64,000 nt of DNA from Micavibrio sp. GTDB lineage: Bacteria; Pseudomonadota; Alphaproteobacteria; Micavibrionales; UBA9664. Below, piece by piece: positions 17,805 through 27,109 of the stretch. Under the pieces are notes generated by a model. The model was not told the origin of the DNA. It made no database searches and saw only the letters and a list, made by a program, of their open reading frames with translations. How positions within the stretch are numbered: position 1 is the first letter of the stretch; each line of letters opens with the position of its first letter. The DNA is taken from positions 16,588 to 80,587 of the forward strand of contig PAAR01000028.1 of NCBI GenBank assembly GCA_002699085.1, read 5' to 3'. The position numbers were made by a program, and so were the translations under genes.

Positions 17805-19034
17805 CTACGCTGCTTCCTCCATCGGTTTGGGGAAGTTTAGAAGAAGGTCGCGGTAATACTCATACTGCTTTTGGCGCAACTCAATTTCACGCGGCAGACC
17901 TTCGCTAATGGAATTGGTTAGTGCATCAAATTTATCGAGGATGTCAACAATGCGGGCTTGTTCCGCCAATGACTTTTGAGGATCGTTGGCATATGGGATT
18001 GGAATATCAATTTTCGCCATATCATTAGCAGACACATCAATAACTTTTGCACCTTTTGCATATTTTCTTTTTGATTTTTCAAAAGCGGCGGTTTGACTAA
18101 AGTAAGCAAAATACTTTCCTAAAATTTCATCGCTTGGTTTGAATATCGTTGCATGACCGCCAGTAACTGCCTGTTCTTCTCCTAAATAAACCAAAGCCTT
18201 TCCAACATCTTCAAAGTTTTCGCTTGTGTTAGTAACAATCACATCACCAGTATTTACTTTTCTAAGCTTCTCAGCGGTTTTTAGAGAAACAAAAGAAAGA
18301 GTAGATGTCGTTGATAGGCCATAATAGGTGTAAATTTGACCATAGTGAATTGCTGGCACACCTTGCTCGGTGAAATCAGTTTTAGGCAGTCCGTTACCGC
18401 GAACGAGTTCACCAAGTTCACCCAACGGTTTCCATGTCACAACATCATCAGAAAAAGTGAGGAGTTGATCACGATAATAGTTGTATTGTTTTTTACGGGC
18501 TGTAAGCTCGGCTGTAAGCTCGGCTGTAAGGGCGGTAAATGCGTCCAAAATCCGTACAATCTCCGCTTGTATCTTGAGCGATTTCGCCGGATCATCCGGG
18601 CATGGAATTGGAACAGGAAATACTTCCATCTGTTTTTTTGAAACCGCTGGTATGCCGCCTTTTTGCTGACCTCCTATCAGCTTGTTTTCAGAGTTTTTTA
18701 GATGATAGTATATATATGACCAATCTATCTTATTGGCATTTTTGATGCCTATTGAGTAACAGCTATTCCCAGCCCAATATGGAGTTGTAATCCTATTTAC
18801 AAATCCTGCATTCGCACCTCTGGCGCTTACAATGATTTTATTACCAGTATTGTTAAATTTATCGTAAAAGCCAGTATTAGAAGTTCCACCATTATAAACG
18901 GGGTATTCCGCAGATGCATCCTGTTTATCTTTATGAACGAATTCCCCAATAGTGACATTTGCAACATCACCCAACGGCAACCACTTAACCTCTGCGCCAC
19001 CCAGCAGCTTTTCTAAAAAGTTTGCCTCACTCAT
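17805..19034 (-). CDS. hsdS: Type I restriction specificity subunit HsdS
   Basis: 409 residues with two target-recognition domains, each followed by a conserved helical region ([14 protein letters not shown] in the middle, [14 protein letters not shown] at the end). The central spacer carries [11 protein letters not shown], i.e. two TAEL repeats, the device known from EcoR124-type enzymes. There, two copies give a 6-base gap in the recognition site and three give 7. It overlaps hsdM by four bases (ATGA), and its stop is directly followed by the prrC start. The recognition sequence cannot be deduced. Confidence 0.95.
   Translation of the reverse strand: MSEANFLEKLLGGAEVKWLPLGDVANVTIGEFVHKDKQDASAEYPVYNGGTSNTGFYDKFNNTGNKIIVSARGANAGFVNRITTPYWAGNSCYSIGIKNANKIDWSYIYYHLKNSENKLIGGQQKGGIPAVSKKQMEVFPVPIPCPDDPAKSLKIQAEIVRILDAFTALTAELTAELTARKKQYNYYRDQLLTFSDDVVTWKPLGELGELVRGNGLPKTDFTEQGVPAIHYGQIYTYYGLSTTSTLSFVSLKTAEKLRKVNTGDVIVTNTSENFEDVGKALVYLGEEQAVTGGHATIFKPSDEILGKYFAYFSQTAAFEKSKRKYAKGAKVIDVSANDMAKIDIPIPYANDPQKSLAEQARIVDILDKFDALTNSISEGLPREIELRQKQYEYYRDLLLNFPKPMEEAA
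18499..18530. repeat. 12-bp tandem repeat encoding the TAEL motif in hsdS
   Basis: On the + strand the unit GCTGTAAGCTCG occurs twice in tandem (18499-18510, 18511-18522), followed by a partial third copy. It encodes the repeated T-A-E-L residues of the HsdS spacer. Copy-number change by slippage would alter the distance between the two halves of the recognised sequence. Confidence 0.9.
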
Positions 19035-20578
19035 GCATTGATCTCCGCAATAATGTCATCGATATCGGTACGGAGCTTTGTGATGTTTTTCACCGTGGCA
19101 TCAATATCGGCATTGAGTTTAACGGGATCGATTTCTTCTTTGGTAGATTTAGGTTCTACATATGAACTTACCGACAGATTGTAATCACCCGCTACAATTT
19201 TATCGTATGGAACGCTTTCGGCGATGTGTACTTTATTTGCTTTGCTATCAAATAGCTTCATGATCTCTTCAATGTGACCATCATACATCACGTTGTTGTT
19301 GGTTTCTTTTTTGAAGAATTCATCACCACTGGCGTCAATAAACTGAATATCTGTATTGGGTTTGTTTTTCGCCAGAACCAAAATGGTGACGGCGATGGTT
19401 GTGCCGTAAAACAGGTTTGGTGCAAGGGAAATCACCGTTTCAACATAGTTATTATCAACCAGATATTGACGAATTTTCTGTTCCGCCCCGCCGCGATAGA
19501 AAATACCGGGAAAGCAAACAATCGCCGCACGGCCTTTGCTGGATAGATAGCTAAGTGCATGCAGGACAAAGGCAAAATCGGCCTTTGATTTTGGTGCAAG
19601 CACGCCCGCAGGGGCGAAACGGTCATCGTTAATCAGGGTCGGGTCGTCCGAGCCTATCCAGCTGACTGAATAAGGTGGGTTGGAAACAATCGCATCGAAC
19701 GGTTTATCATCGCCAAAATGCGGATCAATCAGCGTATTGCCCAGCTGGATATTGAATTTATCGTAGTTGATGTTGTGCAAGAACATGTTCATGCGGGCAA
19801 GGTTGTAGGTGGTGTGGTTGATTTCCTGACCGAAAAATCCTTCTTCCACTATATGGGCATCGAAATGCTTTTTAGCCTGCAATAGCAATGAGCCAGAACC
19901 ACAGGCAGGGTCATAGATCTTATTAACCTTGGTTTGACCGTGCATGGCCAGTTGTGCAATCAGCTTTGATACATGCTGCGGGGTGAAGAATTCGCCACCC
20001 GATTTACCGGCGTTGGCGGCGTAGTTGGAGATCAGGAATTCATAGGCATCACCGAACAGGTCAATCTGAGAGCCGTGGAAATCACCAAACTCTAATCCCG
20101 CTACACCCTTAAGGACAGAGGCAAGGCGTGAATTTTTGTCTTTCACTGTGTTACCAAGGCGATTGCTGGTGGTGTCAAAATCGGCAAACAAGCCTTTGAT
20201 GTCTTGTTCGGAAGGATAGCCATTCGCAGAGCTTTCAATCTCGGCAAAAATTTTGGCAAGGTCGGTATTCAGGCTTTCATTGGTGTTGGCGGTTTTGGCA
20301 ACGTTGACGAATAACTGGCTTGGGTAAATGAAGTAGCCCTTGGTTTTGATGGCGTCATCTTTGATTTCAGGGGTGATAACGCTATCCGCAAGGCTGGCAT
20401 AGTTGATGCTATCGTCATCGGCTTCGATATAGCTGGCAAAGTTTTCGCTGATAAAGCGGTAGAACAATGTACCAAGAACATATTGCTTAAAGTCCCAACC
20501 ATCGACCGCACCGCGCACGTCATTGGCAATTTTCCAGATTTGGCGTTGAAGCGCGTCGCGTTGTTGTTTGCCTGTCAT
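19031..20578 (-). CDS. hsdM: Type I restriction-modification DNA methyltransferase subunit HsdM
   Basis: 515 residues from the ATG at 20578 ([20 protein letters not shown]), one base after the stop of the HTH gene; an in-frame ATG further upstream would overlap that gene. It contains the HsdM N-terminal helical domain, [12 protein letters not shown] (AdoMet binding) and SNPPY (catalytic). It forms the methylase with HsdS and protects host DNA. It is the second gene of the operon HTH-hsdM-hsdS-prrC-hsdR-orf200. It differs clearly in sequence from the hsdM at the left edge (for example NPPY against NPPF), so these are two separate systems. Confidence 0.96.
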   Translation of the reverse strand: MTGKQQRDALQRQIWKIANDVRGAVDGWDFKQYVLGTLFYRFISENFASYIEADDDSINYASLADSVITPEIKDDAIKTKGYFIYPSQLFVNVAKTANTNESLNTDLAKIFAEIESSANGYPSEQDIKGLFADFDTTSNRLGNTVKDKNSRLASVLKGVAGLEFGDFHGSQIDLFGDAYEFLISNYAANAGKSGGEFFTPQHVSKLIAQLAMHGQTKVNKIYDPACGSGSLLLQAKKHFDAHIVEEGFFGQEINHTTYNLARMNMFLHNINYDKFNIQLGNTLIDPHFGDDKPFDAIVSNPPYSVSWIGSDDPTLINDDRFAPAGVLAPKSKADFAFVLHALSYLSSKGRAAIVCFPGIFYRGGAEQKIRQYLVDNNYVETVISLAPNLFYGTTIAVTILVLAKNKPNTDIQFIDASGDEFFKKETNNNVMYDGHIEEIMKLFDSKANKVHIAESVPYDKIVAGDYNLSVSSYVEPKSTKEEIDPVKLNADIDATVKNITKLRTDIDDIIAEINA

Positions 20579-20579
20579 G

Positions 20580-20771
20580 TTATTGTCCACCCTTGTTTTT
20601 CTTCTCTTGCTCTTTAATCCAAGCATCTATCTCAGATTTACGAAATCTCCATGAACCACCTACCTTAAAGCCGGGCAATTTTCCCTCAGAGGCCAATCTG
20701 TATGATGTTTTTTCTGCTAGTTTTAAGTAGCTAGAAACCTCTTTTATCGTAAAAATTTCTTCATCGTTCAT
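20580..20771 (-). CDS. Excisionase/MerR-like helix-turn-helix protein heading the hsd operon
   Basis: 63 residues. [46 protein letters not shown] is the typical excisionase-family DNA-binding domain. The stop is one base from the hsdM start, so the genes are coupled; small HTH genes in this place occur ahead of other hsdM genes and may control expression. It is divergent from the GHKL ATPase gene, with 79 bp between the two starts that should contain both promoters. Confidence 0.88.
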   Translation of the reverse strand: MNDEEIFTIKEVSSYLKLAEKTSYRLASEGKLPGFKVGGSWRFRKSEIDAWIKEQEKKNKGGQ

Positions 20772-20850
20772 TGTTGATTGCGCCTTTTCTTAATGTGGTC
20801 TATATTGAAAATAAGGGAAAATTTAGGAAGTAGCAAGTAAGGAAACTTTC

Positions 20851-22701
20851 ATGTCAGAGTCAGAGTTAGTTTTAAAGTATGACCCACTCACTATCAAGCA
20901 TTTAGGGGTTTCTTTATACTCACAACTTCCAAGCGTCCTATCTGAGTTGGTTTCTAATGCTTATGACGCTGATGCAGATAACGTCAGTATTAATCTCGTA
21001 GAAATACCAAACAAAGAAATTATTGTGACTGATGATGGTGAAGGGATGAATTTTGATGAACTCAACGAAAAATATTTGCTTATTGGAAGAAATCGACGTT
21101 TACAAAACAATGCTCAGAAGACTGTAAAAAAGAAAAGGCCGATAATCGGTAAAAAAGGATTAGGAAAACTTTCTGTTTTTGGTGTTTGTAAAGAGGTCGA
21201 GATTAAAACTATTAAAGATGGAGTTTTAAATCATTTTTCTATGGATCTTGATAAAATTGAGAAATCAAAAGGTGTATACTATCCGACCATTATAAAAAAG
21301 AATGAAGTAACAGAAGAAGACTCTGGCACTGTCATCCATTTAAAAAAAATTAAGCGAAAAACCCCATTTGATATTGATTCTATCTCAAACTCATTATCAA
21401 AAAAATTTACTATATTTGATCAAATGAATACGCTTATTTCAATGAATGGTCAGAATACTTCGATTACAAATGAAATGAAATTTGAAAGTTTAGACATTGA
21501 ATTTGAGTGGTCTTTTCCCAGTAAGGATTATGATACCGAATATCAACATTGGGAAAAGATAAAAGGAAAAATTATTACACCTAGCACACCACTTAAAGAT
21601 ACTCAGATGAAGGGAATATATCTTACTTCTAGAGGCAAGATTGTAAATGAAGCTGAATTTTATGACGCCAGAGATAATGATCAATTTCACACTTATGTAA
21701 CAGGATATCTCACTGTAGATTTCATTGATGATTTTGCTGAAGATATTATTAGCACAGATAGGCATTCTTTAATTTGGGAAAATGATGAAGCCATTGCTTT
21801 AAAGAAATACTTGCAAGTAATTATTAGAAAAATAAATAATGACTGGGGCAAGAAAAGAGCCCAAAAAAAAGCTGAGAAAATTAAAGAAAACGGTGGGCAT
21901 GACATTCAAACTTGGAAATCTGGACTTCCAACTTATGAACAAAAGCTAGCTGACCAAATAATTAATCCGATACTTAAAGATCCTTCTATAGATACTGAGC
22001 AGTCTTCATCCATTATCAATGGGGTAATTGATCAGTTTGATAACAAAGCATTCAAGGGTTATGCTTCTGAATTAGCGGAGACTTTACCGCCAGAAGAACT
22101 ACCTAAAATTCTTCAATTAATGAATGATTGGAAAATTACGGAGATACGCGAATTAAGTGCATTAGCAGAAGCCAGAATTAGTGTGATTAATAAGTTTGAA
22201 CAGCTTTTAGATAATAATACTAAAGAAGTCCCAACGCTTCACAATTTTCTTAAGAAGTTTTCTTGGCTATTAGATCCAAGGATCCTTGAGTTCGATGATG
22301 AGGTGAAATATTCAGAGATACTTAAGAAAAGTTATCCAGAAGAAAATCTAGAAGAAAAAGATCGTAGAATTGATTTCTTGTGCAGTAATGCTCTCGGTGG
22401 CATCTTGTATGTTATTGAGATTAAGAGGAGCAATTATAGCGTAGACTTAAAGGCCATAGAACAGGCGTATGCTTACAAAAGCTTTTTAGAAGAAAAATAT
22501 TCAACACAATCTAGTTTTTCCAATGTGGTTTGTTTTGTTATAGGTGGTAGTAAATCCTCAGATCATGTTTTTAAGTCCAAAGAAAAAACATACACGAGAA
22601 CGGGAGAGGTGTTTGTAAAAACATATACAGAGCTGCTAGAGCAATCTAAAAAGTATCACAGTGAGTTTATTGAAGCTCATAGATTTTTTAACAAATCATA
22701 G
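20851..22701 (+). CDS. GHKL (Hsp90/MutL/MORC-type) ATPase with a C-terminal PD-(D/E)XK-like nuclease domain
   Basis: 616 residues. The ATPase motifs are clear: ELVSNAYDAD (32-41), DDGEGM (61-66) and GKKGLGKLS (100-108). A middle region of about 350 residues follows. Near the C-terminus D508 and E523-x-K525 in RRIDFLCSNALGGILYVIEIKR fit a PD-(D/E)XK nuclease core of the Shedu/DUF4263 kind. GHKL ATPases of this sort have been noted in restriction-modification loci related to eukaryotic MORC proteins. It is convergent with, and overlaps by 25 bp, a cytosine methylase gene, so it is plausibly the restriction partner. SD-like AAGGAAA precedes the ATG. Confidence 0.8.
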   Translation: MSESELVLKYDPLTIKHLGVSLYSQLPSVLSELVSNAYDADADNVSINLVEIPNKEIIVTDDGEGMNFDELNEKYLLIGRNRRLQNNAQKTVKKKRPIIGKKGLGKLSVFGVCKEVEIKTIKDGVLNHFSMDLDKIEKSKGVYYPTIIKKNEVTEEDSGTVIHLKKIKRKTPFDIDSISNSLSKKFTIFDQMNTLISMNGQNTSITNEMKFESLDIEFEWSFPSKDYDTEYQHWEKIKGKIITPSTPLKDTQMKGIYLTSRGKIVNEAEFYDARDNDQFHTYVTGYLTVDFIDDFAEDIISTDRHSLIWENDEAIALKKYLQVIIRKINNDWGKKRAQKKAEKIKENGGHDIQTWKSGLPTYEQKLADQIINPILKDPSIDTEQSSSIINGVIDQFDNKAFKGYASELAETLPPEELPKILQLMNDWKITEIRELSALAEARISVINKFEQLLDNNTKEVPTLHNFLKKFSWLLDPRILEFDDEVKYSEILKKSYPEENLEEKDRRIDFLCSNALGGILYVIEIKRSNYSVDLKAIEQAYAYKSFLEEKYSTQSSFSNVVCFVIGGSKSSDHVFKSKEKTYTRTGEVFVKTYTELLEQSKKYHSEFIEAHRFFNKS

Positions 22702-24143
22702 ACAATTTCTGCAATTTGGTGTGCTAACAGAGGGGGAACAGCATTTCCGACCTGCTGGTATTGTGATGTTCTTGGGCCTTCGAATTTATAGTTATCAGGA
22801 AATGTCTGAATGCGTGCCGCTTCTCTTACGGTTAAGCTTCTACATTGCTTTGGATCGTAATGTATGAAGTAATGACCATCTTTAGAGATATGAGATGTAA
22901 TTGTTGTCGCCGGTTTATTGGCTAACTGCACTCTAAATCTATCATTAAATAAAGATTTAGATTTTATGGCTGACTTCACGTTCTTATGATTTGGTAATAA
23001 ATCTTGGGGCATATCCTCTAATTTAGGGCTTTTACCATGTCTGATAGCATGCTCGGCACTGTAGAAATATCTGTGTAAATCTGATTCAATGTGCGCACGT
23101 GTGCTATGATTTAAAACTCCTTTAATTCTTTTGTCGTGGAACCATTTTTTGAAAGTTTTTGGTGCCGGCTCAAATGGGATAAATTCATCGCCTCGTGATA
23201 AGTCGTCGTAGACATCACGCCGCTTAAATCTTGTTAAAATTGCATTCTTCCAGTTGTCAAAGCTATCGATTTTCTTGGATAGTCCTGATCTGAGTGGCGG
23301 CAGATCGGCGATGACATCTTCTACAGATGTAGGCCGTTTGGCAGGATTTAATATAGAAGGTGCGCCCCTGATATCATTTCTCACAGCGAGAAGTATTACC
23401 CTGTGTCGACATTGCGGTATGCCATATTCTTCTGATTTGATTATAAAATCATTGCGGTTTAAATGTTCTGGTTTGCCAGACTTAGATAAAGAATAAATGG
23501 TGTATTGCTCAGACGTCTTAAACTTTACTTTGTTAGGACTCGTGACTTTTGAAGGTGTTTTAATGTCCTCCAGTATTCGACCAAATATATATTCACCATT
23601 TAGTTTTGAAGATAAAATGCCTTTAACATTTTCCATCACAAATGCAACCGGCTGAATGTCAGCAATAATTCTGAGGTACTCTTTGTAGAGGGTATGTCTA
23701 GGATCGTTCTGAAAATCTTCGTTTTTAGACATTTTTGACCGCCCCACTAAAGAGTAGGCTTGGCACGGTGGACCTCCAATAACAATGCAGTTACTTGGAT
23801 CTGAAATTTGACTCAAGATACGCTTAATAATAGTTTTATGAGGGAACTTATCGCCACCTAATTCGGCACAATATGCTTCCAGTATGGCTTCTTCAGATTC
23901 TTTTGGGTGTTTTCCAAAAAGCTCATCCTTGGTAATTTCACCTCTTAAATATTGATAATACTCAATAGGGGGCTTATCAAACTGTCTAAAGAAAGCTCTC
24001 AAAGTGAGAGTTTGATGGGCAAAACTTTCTTTTTCGATAGATATTTTTATTTTGAAAAGTTTTTTATTTTTCTCAGTAATAGAGGAGAAACCTTCTCCTA
24101 GACCGCCTGGGCCTGCGAATAAATCTATTACCTCTATCGTCAT
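22677..24143 (-). CDS. DNA (cytosine-5) methyltransferase
   Basis: 488 residues. All main C5-methylase motifs are seen: DLFAGPGGLGEGF (7-19, AdoMet), GGPPCQAYSLVGR (123-135, with catalytic Cys127), ENVKG (171-175), QCRHRVILLAVR, then a target-recognition region and the closing motifs TVREAARIQTFP and QQVGNAVPPLLA. It should methylate a specific DNA sequence and protect it. It faces the GHKL ATPase-nuclease gene and overlaps its end by 25 bp, which suggests a two-gene restriction-modification unit. A palindrome lies 27 bases upstream of the start. Confidence 0.95.
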   Translation of the reverse strand: MTIEVIDLFAGPGGLGEGFSSITEKNKKLFKIKISIEKESFAHQTLTLRAFFRQFDKPPIEYYQYLRGEITKDELFGKHPKESEEAILEAYCAELGGDKFPHKTIIKRILSQISDPSNCIVIGGPPCQAYSLVGRSKMSKNEDFQNDPRHTLYKEYLRIIADIQPVAFVMENVKGILSSKLNGEYIFGRILEDIKTPSKVTSPNKVKFKTSEQYTIYSLSKSGKPEHLNRNDFIIKSEEYGIPQCRHRVILLAVRNDIRGAPSILNPAKRPTSVEDVIADLPPLRSGLSKKIDSFDNWKNAILTRFKRRDVYDDLSRGDEFIPFEPAPKTFKKWFHDKRIKGVLNHSTRAHIESDLHRYFYSAEHAIRHGKSPKLEDMPQDLLPNHKNVKSAIKSKSLFNDRFRVQLANKPATTITSHISKDGHYFIHYDPKQCRSLTVREAARIQTFPDNYKFEGPRTSQYQQVGNAVPPLLAHQIAEIVYDLLKNL

Positions 24144-24169
24144 TTTTTAAACTTATCCTTATCACTTTT

Positions 24170-24185
24170 AACTTGGTCCCAAGTT
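24170..24185. promoter_or_regulatory. Inverted repeat upstream of the cytosine methylase gene, candidate operator
   Basis: AACTTGG-TC-CCAAGTT has perfect 7-base arms and lies 27 bases before the methylase start codon. Some C5-methylases and small control proteins bind such sites to regulate their own genes. That role is inferred only from symmetry and position. Confidence 0.4.
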
Positions 24186-24488
24186 ACCAGGTTACTAGGT
24201 TATAAATTATTAAGCAAACACAAAGGTGAAAATAAGGTAAAATTGTCTAACTTGTAGAGGGTGGCTATTTTTAAGATATGGAGTATCCGTTTCGGTGTAA
24301 CGCATACACAAGTAATTCTTCTTATTTCCATACCGTATGTTATCACCGTTATAATTTTTTTAATATCTCCAGTAAAAAGTTAGTTTTTTTTATTAAGCTG
24401 TGGAAATGTAACATTTTTTCTTGCTTTCTGGGTGGGTGAGTCACTTAGAATAAAATAAAACTTAAAAAATACGAGCAGGAAGACATAC
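24186..24488. other. AT-rich gap between the methylase and the ParB-DUF2924 gene
   Basis: No gene was found. The gap holds an imperfect inverted repeat, CGGTGTAACGCATA (24293-24306) against CGTATGTTATCACCG (24334-24348), and T-rich runs. Promoters for both divergent genes should lie here; I could not place them confidently. Confidence 0.4.
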
Positions 24489-25178
24489 ATGAACAATAAA
24501 ATACAAGTCGACTATATGTCGACAGCGGAAATTTCTATTTATAAAAGAAGGCTCCGTAAATCAAAAAAGCAACAATTAGAAAAAACCAAAACTTTTCTGT
24601 CAAACTTTGGGCTTGTTGTACCTATAGTTATTGATCAGAAAAATATTGTTGTGATCGGCGAGGCGTATTTTGAAGCGGCGCAGGCACTTAATTATGATGA
24701 AGTGCCAATAATACGTATCGAGCATTTGGATGAAGAAAATATCAGGCTGCTTCGTATTGCCTACGATAGGATTGCAGAAGAGGCCGAATGGGATATGTAT
24801 GATTTAGATGAGTTGCGACAAGAGTGGTCGGCTGTTTGGGGCTTGCCTGCGAGTGAGCATATTAGTCGTGATATGCTTGAGCGTAGCCTTCATTTTAAAA
24901 AGTATGTTGAGCCAAATATTGATAAATTTCTACGGTCACGTTTAGCTCAGCTTGTATCTGATTTTAAACGTGATAAAGGGCAGGTAAGTGCCAAGAGAAC
25001 CACATTAAAAGTCGGCACAAAACTTATTCGGAATTGGCAAGGTACTGACCATATCGTCACAGTTATTGACGGCGGTTTTGAGTATCAAGGACAACGCTAT
25101 AAAAGCCTGTCAAAAATTGCGAACGAAATAACGGGCTCTCGCTGGAATGGTTGGTTGTTTTTTGGCTTTAGAAAATAA
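24489..25178 (+). CDS. ParB-N-like domain fused to DUF2924, recombinase-associated
   Basis: 229 residues. The first ~100 (VDYMSTAEISIYKRRLRKS, then VVPIVIDQKNIVVIGEAYFEAAQALNYDEVPIIRI) look like the ParB/Srx-type N-terminal domain. The last ~60 (KVGTKLIRNWQGTDHIVTV, GFEYQGQRYKSLSKIANEITG) match DUF2924, whose genes normally sit right before large serine recombinases in alphaproteobacteria. It may assist the recombinase or DNA binding at attachment sites; the function is unproven. The joining of these two domains is unusual in my experience. Confidence 0.72.
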   Translation: MNNKIQVDYMSTAEISIYKRRLRKSKKQQLEKTKTFLSNFGLVVPIVIDQKNIVVIGEAYFEAAQALNYDEVPIIRIEHLDEENIRLLRIAYDRIAEEAEWDMYDLDELRQEWSAVWGLPASEHISRDMLERSLHFKKYVEPNIDKFLRSRLAQLVSDFKRDKGQVSAKRTTLKVGTKLIRNWQGTDHIVTVIDGGFEYQGQRYKSLSKIANEITGSRWNGWLFFGFRK

Positions 25179-25180
25179 TG

Positions 25181-25393
25181 TTACTTATTTCTATTTACGT
25201 TGTCTTTTTTTGATTTGTCGGGGTTGTCTCTTACATATTTCTGACCTTTTCGTTTGTATATATGCGCATCAGGATGCAGGCCAGATTCTACTTCTTTAAC
25301 TAAATCTTTGCGGGGTACTTTTTTTCTTTTGCCTATATCATATGTTTCGTTTCGACCGCCTGGCCCGTCGTTGTTGCCTTTTATTTTGGTCAT
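25181..25393 (-). CDS. Small DUF3892-like protein
   Basis: 70 residues from the ATG at 25391-25393 (MTKIKGNNDGPGGRNETYDI). A longer reading from 25435 would add 14 very basic residues. The pattern GGRNETYDIGKRKKVPRKDLVKEVESG and DAHIYKRKGQKYVRDNPD is a conserved small-protein type seen near recombinases in this bacterial class and resembles DUF3892; the function is unknown. It is divergent from the recombinase gene (44 bp between starts) and convergent with the ParB-DUF2924 gene, ending 2 bp away. Confidence 0.7.
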   Translation of the reverse strand: MTKIKGNNDGPGGRNETYDIGKRKKVPRKDLVKEVESGLHPDAHIYKRKGQKYVRDNPDKSKKDNVNRNK

Positions 25394-25437
25394 TTCTCTT
25401 CTCTTTCTATTGGACTTCCTGCGCAAAGGAAGCATGT

Positions 25438-26964
25438 ATGGTTGCTATGAAGAGCATAGCAAAAAGATGTGCCGTGTACACGCGCAAATCGACAGAAGAG
25501 GGGCTTGAGCAGGACTTTAACTCATTACACGCACAGCGCGAGGCTTGTGAAGCCTATATTATCAGCCAAAGGTCTGAAGGTTGGCATCTGGTGTCAGAGG
25601 AATATGATGATGGAGGTTATTCTGGCGGTACTTTAAAAAGACCTGCGCTTGAAAGATTGCTTGAGGATATTAAGGCCAAAAAGATTGATATCGTTGTAGT
25701 GTATAAGATTGACCGTTTAACACGCTCTTTGATGGATTTTTCCAAGCTTGTTGAAGTGTTTGATGAATATGGCGTGACCTTTGTCTCGGTAACGCAGAGC
25801 TTTAATACGACAACCTCTATGGGCCGACTAACCCTTAATATGTTGCTTAGCTTTGCACAGTTTGAACGTGAGGTCACTAGTGAGCGGATTAGAGATAAGA
25901 TGGCTGCTAGCAAGAAAAAAGGAATGTGGATGGGCGGTGTATCGCCACTGGGCTATAAGGTTGAAAATAGATCTTTGATTGCAGATGAGGCTCATGTTGA
26001 TCTAGCCAGACATATTTTTGATCGTTATATATCGTTAAAAAGCGTAAAGCCTTTAAAGCAAGAGCTTGATGCCAAAGGCATAAGAACGCCCATCAAGATG
26101 TCAAAGAATGGCAATAAAAGCGGCGGCGTGTTTTTCTCTCGTGGCGCTTTGTATGCCATATTAAAGAACCCAATTTACATCGGCAAAATTGCCCATAAAG
26201 GAAATATATATGATGGTCAGCATGAGGGCATCATAGATGAAGCTGTCTGGCATAAAGCGCAAGCTATCATGTCTAGCAATCGTGTTGAAAGAAAAGAGGT
26301 CACAAGGTCTCGCCATCTATTGCAAGGCTCGGTCTTTGATAAAGAAGGCAATGCCTATAGTCCCACATACACATCAAGAAAAAACAAGAAATATTGTTAC
26401 TATATTAGCCAGAATTTGCTCAACTTTAAAGATCATCCGAATGGCTTGATAGCTAGATTGCCAGCTCATGATTTTGAAGATTTGATTTATAAGACAGTAT
26501 GGCAGCACTTATCTCATGCTCTTAAAGACTCTGAACTATCTACCATTGAATATATTAACGCCAATCAGCAGCGAATAACCATGAAGAATTTCTTAAGACA
26601 AGGGATTAAAAAAATAGAAGTTCATTTGGATAATATTTTTATTACACTTAATTCGTCTGGACTAAAGGAAGTATTTGATAAGTATCTTAATGTAAGTGTT
26701 ACTGTTGAGGAGGCCACCTGCCACATTGATTTGCCATACAAGACCCGTCGCAAAGGGCATGGGGCAATTGTAATAGCAACGGGTGAGAAAAAAGATGTTC
26801 TTGATCTGCCGCCAGATGAACTAAAAAAATTAGTTCAAGGTATAAGCTGGCGTGATGATTATTTTTCAGGCATGACCTTGAAAGAAATAGCCCAACGTGA
26901 AAACTGTTCAGATCGACATATCAGCCAAATGATCAAACGTAGCTTTGATATATTGGCGGCATAA
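25438..26964 (+). CDS. Large serine recombinase
   Basis: 508 residues from ATG 25438, with AAAGGAAG upstream; an in-frame ATG at 25342 would add an unconvincing 32 residues and overlap the DUF3892 gene. The N-terminal resolvase domain has the catalytic Ser in CAVYTRKST, then YKIDRLTRSLMDF and the EREVTSERIRDK helix. A recombinase domain (NPIYIGKIAHKGNIYDG) and a C-terminal HTH-like end (MTLKEIAQRENCSDRHISQMI) follow. Large serine recombinases insert and excise mobile DNA. It sits at the right edge of the 20-kb repeat-bounded segment, next to tRNA-Tyr, and is the best candidate for moving it. Confidence 0.95.
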   Translation: MVAMKSIAKRCAVYTRKSTEEGLEQDFNSLHAQREACEAYIISQRSEGWHLVSEEYDDGGYSGGTLKRPALERLLEDIKAKKIDIVVVYKIDRLTRSLMDFSKLVEVFDEYGVTFVSVTQSFNTTTSMGRLTLNMLLSFAQFEREVTSERIRDKMAASKKKGMWMGGVSPLGYKVENRSLIADEAHVDLARHIFDRYISLKSVKPLKQELDAKGIRTPIKMSKNGNKSGGVFFSRGALYAILKNPIYIGKIAHKGNIYDGQHEGIIDEAVWHKAQAIMSSNRVERKEVTRSRHLLQGSVFDKEGNAYSPTYTSRKNKKYCYYISQNLLNFKDHPNGLIARLPAHDFEDLIYKTVWQHLSHALKDSELSTIEYINANQQRITMKNFLRQGIKKIEVHLDNIFITLNSSGLKEVFDKYLNVSVTVEEATCHIDLPYKTRRKGHGAIVIATGEKKDVLDLPPDELKKLVQGISWRDDYFSGMTLKEIAQRENCSDRHISQMIKRSFDILAA

Positions 26965-26974
26965 TTATTATAAA

Positions 26975-27090
26975 TTCCCTGTTATTTTCAGCCATAAAAT
27001 CCAGTAAAGCTAGATATTCTCTGGCTTTGGTCTGATTTTTGTATTTTAAAAATAAAATATTTCCCTGTTATTTCCCTGTTTAACAGGGAA
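26975..27090. repeat. Repeated TTCCCTGTTA motifs downstream of the serine recombinase
   Basis: TTCCCTGTTA occurs at 26975-26984 and 27061-27070, and again from 27072 as one arm of the palindrome TTCCCTGTT-T-AACAGGGAA (27072-27090). Similar motifs follow serine recombinase genes in other alphaproteobacteria as far as I remember, which suggests a recombinase attachment or binding site. No such motif was seen near the left direct repeat. Confidence 0.6.
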
Positions 27091-27109
27091 TTGGCATGGC
27101 TAGACACAG

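Noticed and set aside
24293..24348. Imperfect inverted repeat CGGTGTAAC/GTTATCACCG
   Set aside because: Mismatched and far from a promoter element; noted in the gap entry only.
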